From Thozetella sp. PMI_491 (Eukaryota; Ascomycota; Sordariomycetes; Chaetosphaeriales; Chaetosphaeriaceae): DNA of 64,000 bases. Of the stretch, positions 21,731 through 31,700 are shown in pieces. The position numbers and the translations under genes were made by a program. The stretch's first letter is position 1. Each line of letters starts with the position of its first letter. The stretch lies in the NCBI GenBank assembly GCA_021432635.1, contig MU270015.1, forward strand, positions 669,057-733,056. The letters run 5' to 3'. The notes beneath the pieces were generated by a model. It made no database searches, had not been told where the DNA came from, and saw nothing but the letters and a program-made list of their open reading frames with translations.

Positions 21731-24700
21731 ATGCTGTACCAGTTGCTGCCGCTGGCCCTCCTCCTGGTGCCGGGTCTCGCCAGGCCCGAGCCCAAAGTGT
21801 CCGAACAGGCCCTCCGTGCCGTCAGGTTTGGAGATGCTCCTGCTCCCGAGATTGTGAAGGCAATCCCTCGGCAAGCGGATGAGGCTGGCAATGTGGAGAA
21901 GCCGCCGAGGCTATCGAATGCGACGTCCTCCGACATTGAACGAGCTCGCGCCATCGTGGAGGAAGCGATCAAGAAGGCCACGGAAGTCAACAAGGCTCGC
22001 AAGGCCAACCCTCCGCTCCACAAGAACGCGAAGGTCGGCCCCCAGAAGCGGCAGACTGAGAATGGCACGGCGCTCGTCTTGGATATCACCGCGGAAATTC
22101 GGGCCGCGGCTGCGCTCGTGGCCGAGGCAAACGCCTACGAGGAGGCCAAGAACTCGACCGAGCCGCCTGTCGCCAAGCGCCAGTCTAGCTCCTGGTGGAT
22201 GGCCAACATCTCTCGCAGCGGTAGCTGGCCCTGGGGCAGCAACGCAGCTGGCTTCAAGGTCTACCGCAACGTCAAGGATTACGGCGCAAAGGGAGATGGT
22301 GTCACTGTCAGTAGTCACGGACAAAGCGCCATAATTGGAAACTGCGGGCATATGATTAACTCATGAATCTAGGATGACACCCAAGCTATCATGAACGCGG
22401 TCAAGGACTTCAACGCGTGCGGCCCGGGATGCTACAGCTCGACCACCAAGGGTTCCATCATCTACTTCCCCGCCGGTACCTACCTGGTCAGCAGCACCAT
22501 TGAGACGTACTACGGCACCCAGTTCATCGGTGATGTGAGTGCATACATGGACGATATTCTTGTCTAACAAGACCAAACTGACTGGATATCAAGGCTACCA
22601 ACCGCCCTACGATCAAGGCCGCGGCCTCCTTCGTTGGTTTGGGTGTGCTCAGCACTGATCACTATGTCGACGGCGGCGGCCTCGGCGTTGACGGTAATGC
22701 CAAGGAGTGGTACATTAACACCGTATGTTAATTCATTATTTTCAGAGATGTCTTAGTCCAAATAGCTAACCGTGGTACTCTCAATCTAGTCTGTTTTCTA
22801 CCGCCAAATCCGAAACTTCATCATCGATATTCGCAACACCGACCAGGGCGCCTTCATTGCCGCCCTCCACTACCAAGCGTCACAAGCTACCAGTCTGCAG
22901 TTCGTCGACTTCATTTCAACAACGTCGGCCACGACAACCCAGCAGGGAATCTGGATCGAGAATGGTAGCGGTGGTTTCATGGCCGATCTGACCTTCACCG
23001 GCGGTGCATTCGGTATCTGTAAGTCTTGCGACCGGACTGCACCAGCGCCTACATATTAGAGCATTGGCACGATCGATGGAAACTAACCAGTTTCACTTCT
23101 AGATGGAGGAAACCAGCAGTTTACCAGCCAGAGGATTACTTTCACCAACGTCCGGACGGCCGTGCAGCTTACCTGGGACTGGGGCTGGGTGAGTTACTCT
23201 CTCGCCTTTGGTGGCCTGGCGGCTAGGCGAGCCTGCACGCTAACTCAATCGTACAGGCTTGGAAGAGCATTAACATAGTGAACTGTGGTGTCGGATTCAA
23301 CCTCATGAGCGAGAACAACGTGAAGAACACAGGCTCTCTGATGGTTTCCGACTCGGTCTTCACGTCGACTACCACGGCCATCCTGACCTTCCCGTTCAGT
23401 AACGCGACACGCGACACCACATCAGGCATCACTCTGGACAACGTCAAGTTCAACGGTGTTACTAACGGTGTGTGGGACGGCTCCAGGTCGTACCTGGCCG
23501 GTTCGACCGCCAATATCGACACATGGGTTCAGGGCCGCGTCTACTCGGGTAACACGGACAATGCCGTGGTTCCCGGCGCCTATTCCAACCCGCGTGATAG
23601 TGTCATGGTCGGCGCCAACCCCAACGGACTACCCAAGGCGCCTTACTTCGAGAGGGCGAAGCCGCAGTACGAGACCGTCCCCGCGTCCTCGTTCATCCAC
23701 ATGAAGAGCTCCTGCAAGGGAGATGGTGTGACGGATGACACGAGCTGCTTCCAGGCGGTCCTCAACTCGGCTAGCACTAGCTCCATTGTCTTCGTGGATG
23801 CTGGAACCTACATGATCAGCAACACCATTACCGTGCCTAAGAACATTAGGATCGTCGGTGAGGTCTGGGCCCAGGTCGCCGCCTATGGGTCCAACTTTGG
23901 TAACTCCAAGGCCCCCAAGCCTCTGTTCCAGGTGGGACTGCCCGGCGACGTCGGCAACGTCGAGATTCAGGATCTCCTCTTCACGAGCAAGGGCAACACT
24001 CCCGGCCTCGTCTTTGTAGAATGGAACGTCCGCGCCGCCTCGGCCGGTTCGGCCGCCATGTGGGACTGCCATGTGCGCGTGGGAGGTGCCTTAGGTACTG
24101 ACCTTGAGTCCAAGAACTGCCCCGCACTCACGAGCGGCACCAACGCCAACTGCAACGGAGGCAGCGCCATGATGCACATCACCAGCCAAGCCTCGGGCTA
24201 CTTCGAGAACGCCTGGCTATGGGTGGCGGACCACGATCTTGATGATCCCGACTGGAACAACGACAACAACTTCCTGACTCAGTGCTCCGTCTATGTCGGC
24301 CGCGGCCTGCTCGTCGAGAGTGTCAACCCCGTGTGGCTCTACGGTACCGCGAGCGAGCACTCCGTCATGTACCAGTACCAGTTTAACAACGCTGCGCACG
24401 TCTACGCCACCATGATCCAGACCGAGACGCCGTACTACCAGCCCAACCCGAAGCCGCCAGCACCCGTGTCGGACTCAGTTGGCGTGTTTGCCGGCGATCC
24501 GGACTACACCTGCAGCGGCAGCAACACGCTCGGCTGCGATGCGGCCTGGGCGCTCCGGATTCTCGGCAGCAACAGCATCACCATCCACGGCGCTGGCCTG
24601 TACTCGTGGTTCAGCACCTACACACAGGCCTGCGTCGACACCACCAACTGCCAGTCCAATATGATTCAGTTCAAGGACAACACCGGCAACGTTCGGGTGC

Positions 24701-24837
24701 ACAACCTGGTGACTATCGGCTCGGTCAACATGATCCAGGACAACAACAGCAAGCAGATTGCGGCTTTGGACAACCTTGCCGTAAACTTCAGCCCCTACAT
24801 GGCCAACATTGCGGTGTATGACGCCCACAAGCTCTAG
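21731..24837 (+). CDS. GH55 exo-beta-1,3-glucanase (glucan 1,3-beta-glucosidase), secreted
   Basis: Exons 21731-22306, 22373-22534, 22594-22722, 22790-23018, 23103-23188 and 23257-24837 encode 920 aa. A signal peptide (MLYQLLPLALLLVPGLA) is followed by a charged pro-region of about 130 residues ending in Lys149-Arg150, a Kex2-type site. The mature protein would start QSSSWWMANI. Two right-handed beta-helix domains follow, the GH55 layout: the first repeat carries VKDYGAKGDGVTDDTQAI, the second SSCKGDGVTDDTSCF. Further signatures are YFPAGTYLVSSTIE, DWGWAWKSINIVNC and LWVADHDLDDPDWN. The family releases glucose from laminarin and callose or remodels the fungus's own wall glucan. All introns are 59-84 bp with canonical ends. 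It follows the chitin deacetylase on the same strand, 2.7 kb away, so co-regulation is possible but not shown. The start at 21731 is the first ATG of the frame. Confidence 0.93.
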
Positions 24838-26158
24838 CATGGGCGATCTAAATGGCCAAACGAGTACACAATAAATGTGTCGATACACATCTACTTTCTT
24901 TTTGTACTTAGCGAATTCTGGCTTGTACATATAGCCTTCGTACATACGGCTTATATAAGAGATCTATTTGAAGCTACCATTGGTGGCTCCCTTGGTGAAA
25001 CTGTACACGCCCATATCGGCGAGGGCGAAAATAAGGGCCCGCTTGAGCAATTCGCTTCTATCCTTCGTATCTTATCGCTTCGCGACAATCTTGCCTTTAA
25101 CAACGACAAGATAGGTACGCCTAGCAAAAGAATTCCAGGAGTTTAAACTTAAATAGCCGACAGGGTGCTACCGACTAAAGCACAGGGAAGTCTCGGTTTG
25201 CCGGCTTCCCAAAACTGGTACTAATCACTCACTTAACAACATTGTTTACTTATCATACCTGTTAATACCAGCAAATACCGTGAGTGTTCTGTCAACGGTT
25301 TAGTCTCACAAGGGAGGAGGGGAGGATGAAACTAAAAGTGTGTAGCCGTTAGCTTCTCCACGCCTATATACTCAAGTAAAACTGGTAGATGAACATGCTT
25401 TGACGCGGGAGAGTCAATAGGGGCTAACTTAGTTAGCGGCCAAGCATTGAACTTGGGTAAACAAAAGACTTCTCCAAAACGTTAACTAAGGCAGTTAAGG
25501 TATCCGTAGAGCGGTTAGCATTACGCCACAATATGCTTTCGTATAGGGTGTCGGCAGCAGTGTTAAATGACTGACCAAGCTGCTTTAGTTAGCGTGTTCT
25601 ATACCTCGTAACTTGTTATTCTTCATGGGGCAAGGAAATCGGCATGTAGCCAAAGTATCTCGGTACCCACTGCCCATGGGCTTGAGCCAGGATCACGGCA
25701 CGAGGCTCTGAGACGAGAGAGCCGGGGAACGCGAAAGACCACCTAGAGACGCCTGGGTAAGGAAGATAAGAGGCTTTCCGGCGGAGGGACTTTCGGAGGG
25801 AATCTTGGCTGGTGCCCAAAACTATTTAGCATGAGGGCCAGATTTTGACGACTTCGGTCTTGATACCTAGATTTGTATATTAGGATATTTGGAGTATCTG
25901 GGCGCCCGTTGTCTCTTTGAGGATACAGAGCGGTGGGTTTAGAACCACGGCTGCCGCGGCGCTAAGGAGATCAATCAATTACATATGGGGCCGTCTTCCG
26001 CCGAGTGAGTCATTCCCCGAATTATCCCCTTACAACAGCACCAGCGGCGTCCCGCCCAGTACAAAAGGCTGTTCAGCGCACCTATTCCGTGCCAAGTGGA
26101 TACTAATCAGCCGAAGGGTCCTATTATCGCTGTCGCGACACCCCTGTAGTCGGTCGCC
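24838..26158. other. Intergenic, with repeated GTTAGC words
   Basis: No gene was found in 1.3 kb. GTTAGC occurs at 25348, 25432, 25514 and 25588, and its complement GCTAAC at 25423, at 74-84 bp intervals. This could reflect an old tandem repeat. The final 150 bp are the promoter of the acetyltransferase gene. Confidence 0.4.
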
Positions 26159-26917
26159 ATGGAATCGATTGACATTCGACCCGCGACGGTGGACGACGCT
26201 GCATCAATTGCTCACGTCCACTACCAGGCCTTGAATACGTACCACGAATTCTACGCTGCCTTCTTTGCCGTTCACCCGCGGGACAGTGTACCCAAATCCA
26301 CAGCCTCCGCGCTCCAATCTCTAGGCCAAAACTTTGTGGTTGCCGTGGATACGTCCTCAGGCGAGATAGTCGGCTTCATTCGCTACCATTTCGTGGATGC
26401 AGAGAAGGTCGAGGAAAAGACGGTAAACACAGTGCCCTCATTGTTTGCGCCGAAAGACCACCTGAAGGACCTATGGGCAAAATTCTGCGACCGGGAGGAC
26501 GACATGGACGTCTGCTACCTCAATGCATCTCGAGGAAAGAAACATAACTGTAAGATGCCTGCTACCTCTACTCTCTCTCTCTTCAAAGCACTCACCGCCC
26601 GTGAAGATGTCAAACATCTCATGGTGGATCCAAACCATCAGAGAAAGGGCATTGGGAAGAAATTGCTCGGATATGTTGTAGCCAAGAGCGATGCAGATGG
26701 GATACCGACTTTCCTTGTTGCTTCGGCAGAAGCCCATCACCTATATGGGAAGCTAGGGTTCGAAGACCTGGGGACTTTTCGAATCGACAACGGCTTCTGG
26801 GCTAAAGAAATCGTTCAGCATGAAAATGAGCTTGGTATTACTGGAAATGAGGGCCTAGATGAGAGGTTTAAAGATGTAGAAGAGGTGGAGAGATACATGG
26901 TAAGGTGGTGCCGGTAA
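26159..26917 (+). CDS. GNAT-family N-acetyltransferase
   Basis: Begins ATGGAATCGATTGACATTCG; 252 aa as an uninterrupted frame. The N-terminus IDIRPATVDDAASIAHVHYQ is the usual first strand and helix of GNAT enzymes. The acetyl-CoA-binding motif A is HLMVDPNHQRKGIGKKLL (R/Q-x-x-G-I-G-x-x-L), followed by LVASAEAHHLYGKLGFEDLG, the family's Y-x-K-x-G-F block. The enzyme would transfer an acetyl group from acetyl-CoA to an amine; the substrate is unknown, and the protein is probably cytosolic. Positions 26550-26588 (39 bp, GTAAGATG...TTCAAAG) look like a small intron that keeps the frame if removed, giving 239 aa; 39 bp is shorter than other introns here, so the unspliced form is preferred. The gene ends 24 bp from the end of the convergent oxidoreductase. 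Confidence 0.85.
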   Translation: MESIDIRPATVDDAASIAHVHYQALNTYHEFYAAFFAVHPRDSVPKSTASALQSLGQNFVVAVDTSSGEIVGFIRYHFVDAEKVEEKTVNTVPSLFAPKDHLKDLWAKFCDREDDMDVCYLNASRGKKHNCKMPATSTLSLFKALTAREDVKHLMVDPNHQRKGIGKKLLGYVVAKSDADGIPTFLVASAEAHHLYGKLGFEDLGTFRIDNGFWAKEIVQHENELGITGNEGLDERFKDVEEVERYMVRWCR

Positions 26918-26941
26918 CATCTTCAAGATACATAATTTAGT

Positions 26942-27985
26942 TCAGAAGGTGATGTGTGTCTTGATGACTGCTCGTTTATCGCGAAATGCATCGAGCACTT
27001 CATTTACCGGCACAGGGTTTAGACCCGGTGCATTCTTCGTAACATAGTGGAGTGGCTTGAGTGCACCAGATTCGAGAAACCCCGGGAGACGGTCCCAAAA
27101 GAATTGAGAAAGTTCCCGGTGTATGCTCGAGACCCCAAAGACGTCTTTCACCTCGAACCCAGCTTTCTTGCCTGTGACCTCAGACTCATCGATGGGTCTA
27201 GAGACGACCAGACGAGCAAGCGCGCCCTTCCGGTGGTTGGAAAGTGCATTTGCAGCGAGTATCTGGCCTTCTGGCGGGTTGCCCGCATCGTAAGCGTAAA
27301 TCAGATTGTCACCAACTACTTCCCTGATGCGATGCAAGACAGTATCGTGACCCCCGTGACGATCGATAACGTCAGTCGCTCCATAATTCACCAGCTCAGT
27401 CTTGTTGCCACCTACGACAACGATGCGGCCAATGCCCGCGAGCTTCGCCAGCTAGACGCCGAACTTGCCGCAGCTCGACCCCCCTCCAATAATCAACAGC
27501 ATAGCATTTGCGTAGTTAAAGTACTTCGTAGCTGCCGACCAGGGGGCTGGAATGTCGAGTTCTTTGAAGAGCGCGATAAAAGGTGCAAGGAGATTGCTCG
27601 GCAAGGTCGCGGCTTCATTGTCGCTGATACTGTCCGGAATCCTGGCAAAAGAGCCAACGCTTGCCAGCGCATATTCTGGTAGGCCGCAATGTTTCCATTT
27701 CGTCTCGAAATCCGGCTGGGAGACGATGCGGTCACCCACGGTAATGCCCTCCACGTCGGCTCCTATTTTTCTAACGACCCTAACCACATCGGCGGCTAGC
27801 ACGGCGGGAAGATGGCCGGCTATGAAAAGTCCGTGGTCACGACATTTCTGATCGTGCGGGTTGAGTCCTGCAACTTTGACCTTCAGCAGCACTTGGTTTG
27901 GCCCAGGCTTGTAGATCGGCCGTTTGATCTGGACGAGTGGCTTGCCTACTTCGGTGACGGCAAGAGCTGTTTGCAGGTTGGACAT
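26942..27985 (-). pseudogene. Zinc-less alcohol dehydrogenase / quinone oxidoreductase-like, one in-frame stop
   Basis: Single frame of 348 codons from ATGTCCAACCTGCAAAC to a stop at 26942, interrupted by one TAG at 27454-27452. The N-terminal GroES-like domain is clear (VLLKVKVAGLNPHDQKCRDH, VLAADVVRVVRKIGADVEGITVGDRI), as is the nucleotide-binding start LLIIGGGSSCGKFGV. The stop sits directly after GKFGV, where relatives have Gln (GKFGVQLAKLAG). The same frame then continues with LAKLAGIGRIVVVGGNKTEL and the rest of the domain, with no other defect. This is a CAG-to-TAG change in an otherwise intact gene. Members of this medium-chain family reduce enones, quinones or polyketide double bonds with NADPH. 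Read-through, an assembly error or a recent null allele are all possible. Confidence 0.85.
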
Positions 27986-28773
27986 CTTGGAATGTTTAGA
28001 GTGTTGAAACTATGAAGAATGGTGGAGTAACATCAATAGCTGATATACTGGTCTGTTGTGTTGTGTGTATCGTGTTACTCGACCTGGATAACAGGATACC
28101 AGGCAGGCGAACGGATGAAGATATAGACCAAGAAACCTTCATATTGACTCAACGACCAAGGAGTATGACACCATATAATTGGCAAATATCAAGCCTATGA
28201 AGCTTACAAATGGGAATATGAGATAATAACACTGACAACTTTAGGATGCTGGTATAGCATTACAAATGCCCCCCCCCCCCCCCCCCCCCCCCCCCCACCA
28301 CAGGCTGAGCGGGATATGGCCGCTACGGATGGCACCCCGATCGACACAGTGTGTAGAGTTGTAAGACTTGCAGTTCGTCCAGCAACTGTAAGATGTGCAG
28401 CTTTCCATGGCGACCCATTTCCAAGGAAGTTCGTCGCCACGGATTGCATTGTGGACATACGAACCGGCTAGCTGAGGCGGGGGCGGCGTATACAAGAAAA
28501 CTCCGGCAAGCTTTGCCAATTAGGAAGGGACAACAAGGCACCCGAGAAGAGGACCACGAAACACACAGGTAGAAAAGGATCGCTCTTTGTACCCATGACC
28601 TCTCGATTTTAGTTTATCCTGAATGTGCGCAAGGTTTTTATCACTATCAGCACCAGAACCCGATGTCCGAGAACAGTATCGCGAGACAAATTCTGCGGTA
28701 GTTGGGGTAAGGGTGTTTAGGTATATCTTGGCTTTAGTGTGAACACTTCTCCTACTCCGTTCACCTTGACTGG
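27986..28773. other. Intergenic, with long poly-C run
   Basis: No intact gene. The minus strand carries a hydrophobic start (MGTKSDPFLPVCFVVLFSG, ATG near 28596) and, in another frame, a Cys-rich segment (CTSYSCWTNCKSYNSTHC), which together could be exons of a small secreted protein, but no consistent splicing was found. A 28-C run is at 28269-28296. Confidence 0.35.
28269..28296. repeat. Homopolymer: 28 C
   Basis: Uninterrupted run of 28 cytosines, by far the longest homopolymer in the window. Its length in the real genome is uncertain, since such runs are poorly sequenced. Confidence 0.85.
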
Positions 28774-31700
28774 CTAATGACCGCGCTGTCTAGGCTTCTG
28801 AACCTCGTCCTGATAGTGATTGTTCCCCCAGTCGGTCCGTATCGAAGTTATCTTCTCCCTCATTCTCTCCTTCAAGAAAGCATCCCCTTCAAGGTAGCTA
28901 GGTTTCCCGCTTGCTCGTACACGTTCCACTGCAGCCTCGGCATCTCGAGCCTCTGTAATTTCCACGAAGTCGTCCTCGACATATACTGTCTTTCCAAATA
29001 CCCAAACTGCCTGTTTGTAGCATTCCAACACTTTCGGGTCACTGCTATCCAACTTCTCTCGGACCCAACCGAGGCGCATATGCCACCTTCCCTCTTTGCG
29101 CCATAGTGACTCATGTTGTTCGCGCAACTGTACTTCTTCCCCCACAGTGTGCTCAATGTGAGGAAGGGCCCTGTTGAACATAGCCAAGGCTTGGTCCGCT
29201 CTTCGCAAGTGCTCGTACACAATCCCCAGGTCGGTATAGAGTAGCCCCATGTTGGAGTTCCGCAAGGTCGCTGGATCACCTGTCCCATCCGTCAAGAGAT
29301 CCTTCTCCAACAAGCGCAATGCAGTCTTGTACTCTCGGATGGAATCCTTCGGCTTCCCTTCGAGTAGAGCGATTTCACCTCTTAGTTCATAGGCCGCAAA
29401 AATCGAGCGGTCTTCCATGAATTCATCCGGTGGCATCGCGAGCCTCTGCTCGGTGATAGCGCGTGCCTCATCCCATCTCTTCCGTGCCATGGACACCCAC
29501 GTCAGGTATTTAAGAGCGCCTCTTCTAGCCCAGATATCGAGATCTGCCGAACGAGCGAGTGCTTCCTGAAGCGGTAGCACCGCCCCTTCCCAGTCGCCTC
29601 TCATAATAGAGATTTCCCCAAGCCGGTAGGAGAAGAGGGCATATGCCTTCTGGGCCTTGGTATCAGTCCGAAACGATGTCATTTCAATCCCGTATTCCAA
29701 TATTTCAACCGAGATGCCGAAGGTATTGTAATCGGCCAATTCCTTGGCCTTGTCCGCCCATTTATTCCAATATGTATGCGCGTAGCTGGGGTCTCCATTT
29801 GCTGCCTCGATAAGTGCGTCGCACCACTCTCGCCACGCGAACGTTCGTTTCTCGCCAAATTCCTTCTCGTCGATCCATGTATCGGCAATTTTCTCCCAGA
29901 TCGTATTCCATGTAGGATCGAAGGTAAGCAAGCGCTTATAGGCGTCGCGGGCAGAATTGGTGTCCCCGCGCTCCTTGTGCACATCGAATAGGTGGTGGTA
30001 CCAATGGGATCTAGGATCGTCTTCTATGGCTTTCTCAAGAAGATCGACAATCCGGTTGAGATCTATCGGAGCTCCGTTGATTGCTTTACGGAGAAGCGCT
30101 TCTTCGGCTTGATATAGCTCGAAGCGGGCCTCTGTTCGACGATCAGGGTCGCGAACGACCGCAGCTCTAAAGGCATCAAGGGCTAGAGCGGCAAACTTAT
30201 CTCTCTGCTCCTGGGACTCGTCGCTGTCGTTTCCCCTGTACTTCAAGGAATTGTATATTTTCCCAAGATGGAAGTAGTATGCGGCAGACCCATCGTCTTC
30301 GTCGATTGCTTCTTGGATAGCGTCCAGTGCACCTTGTAGGTCTGCCCGCTTACCTTCGATTGCATGAAGAAAGATAGATGCATTAGCAGCGCAAACACCG
30401 CTCAAGTCGTCGAATCCACCGGCTTTCATTACAGCTTCCAAGGTTGCATGATCAGGGTGGTGTCTCTCTATTCTACCCATCAACTTGGCGAGCTGGGCGT
30501 TCATTTTTCCTCGGATCCTCCAAGACGCGACGAATCTCGCCCCCCTGTTGTTCCCAGAGGCAGGTCCAGGCTCATCTTGGAGAAGACTCTCCAACCCGGG
30601 GAGTATCTCAAAATTTTCCTCGGGGTTTGTGTAAAGGTCTAATTGATGTAGGGTCGTCACCCCACAGCGCGTAGCTTGCCACGGATAGGAAGTATTCCAA
30701 ATCCAAGCGTGGCAGACCCGTGGCCACAGCATACGAGCAATGGTTCCTGGAATGGTGACCGTGTCCCTAAATATCTTGAGTTGAGAGGCTTGTGATACGC
30801 CCAATTCGAGCTGGTCAATAGCGTCATCTGACAGTGCGTCTCGATTCGTCTCGCACCAGGCCGCCACACCCACGCACGTGTTGTGCACCTCCCAGAACGT
30901 GGCTTGATTGAAGCTCTCTCTGGATAATTTTGCGTCCAACCATTGCTCTGCCTTCGGACTAGAGAGGAATGCGAATATATCGCGGAAAAGTTCCAGTGCA
31001 ATTTCGGGCTGACAAGGCTCTGGTATCTCAGTCGTAGTCGAGGGCTCATCAAAGTCGCCCAGGTAGCGTTCTCCAAGACCCATGCTTTGAACCAGATGCC
31101 ACCGCCAGCGAGTGATTGCATATTGAAGTAATGACTTGTCCTCTTGAGGCCCCGCTAAATACCGAAGAAATGTCTTCGTCGCCTTCGTGTGGGCCATTAG
31201 GTTCGCTCTCGGGCCAAACTTATCCGCCAACCACGCCTGAAAGGTCTCATGGCCAAGGTGAAGTTCGAGAGTCGAGTCGGATGGCGCACCTGAGCCCAGT
31301 GCCGGCACCAGGTCTACCAGTGCGCCACATTCAGTCCTAAGAAACCCTTCCATGTCAAGTACTTTATCTCCGATAGAGATCTCAGCCGCTATCGCCATCT
31401 GTCTGACGGTGAATGGCGTTGGCAATATGACCATCCAGTGAAGAACCTCTCGCATCAGGTCTAGCGTACCTCTCTGCTCAGCGCGAGCAAAAACGTCTTC
31501 ATAAATAGTGTTCATAGTAGGGTGTATCTCCTCCAGGGCTTGGTTGAAGGCCCTGGACGAAACTGCGCGACCCAGGACGTCCAGTACGACGGAGACCCAT
31601 AAAAACACACCGTTCGCCTTAGAGCAGAAGAAGTCAACTGGATCCGCCTTGAGCTTCTCGAAGCCGGGCTTTAGCCTAGTCGAGCTGTTTACCCTGTGGA

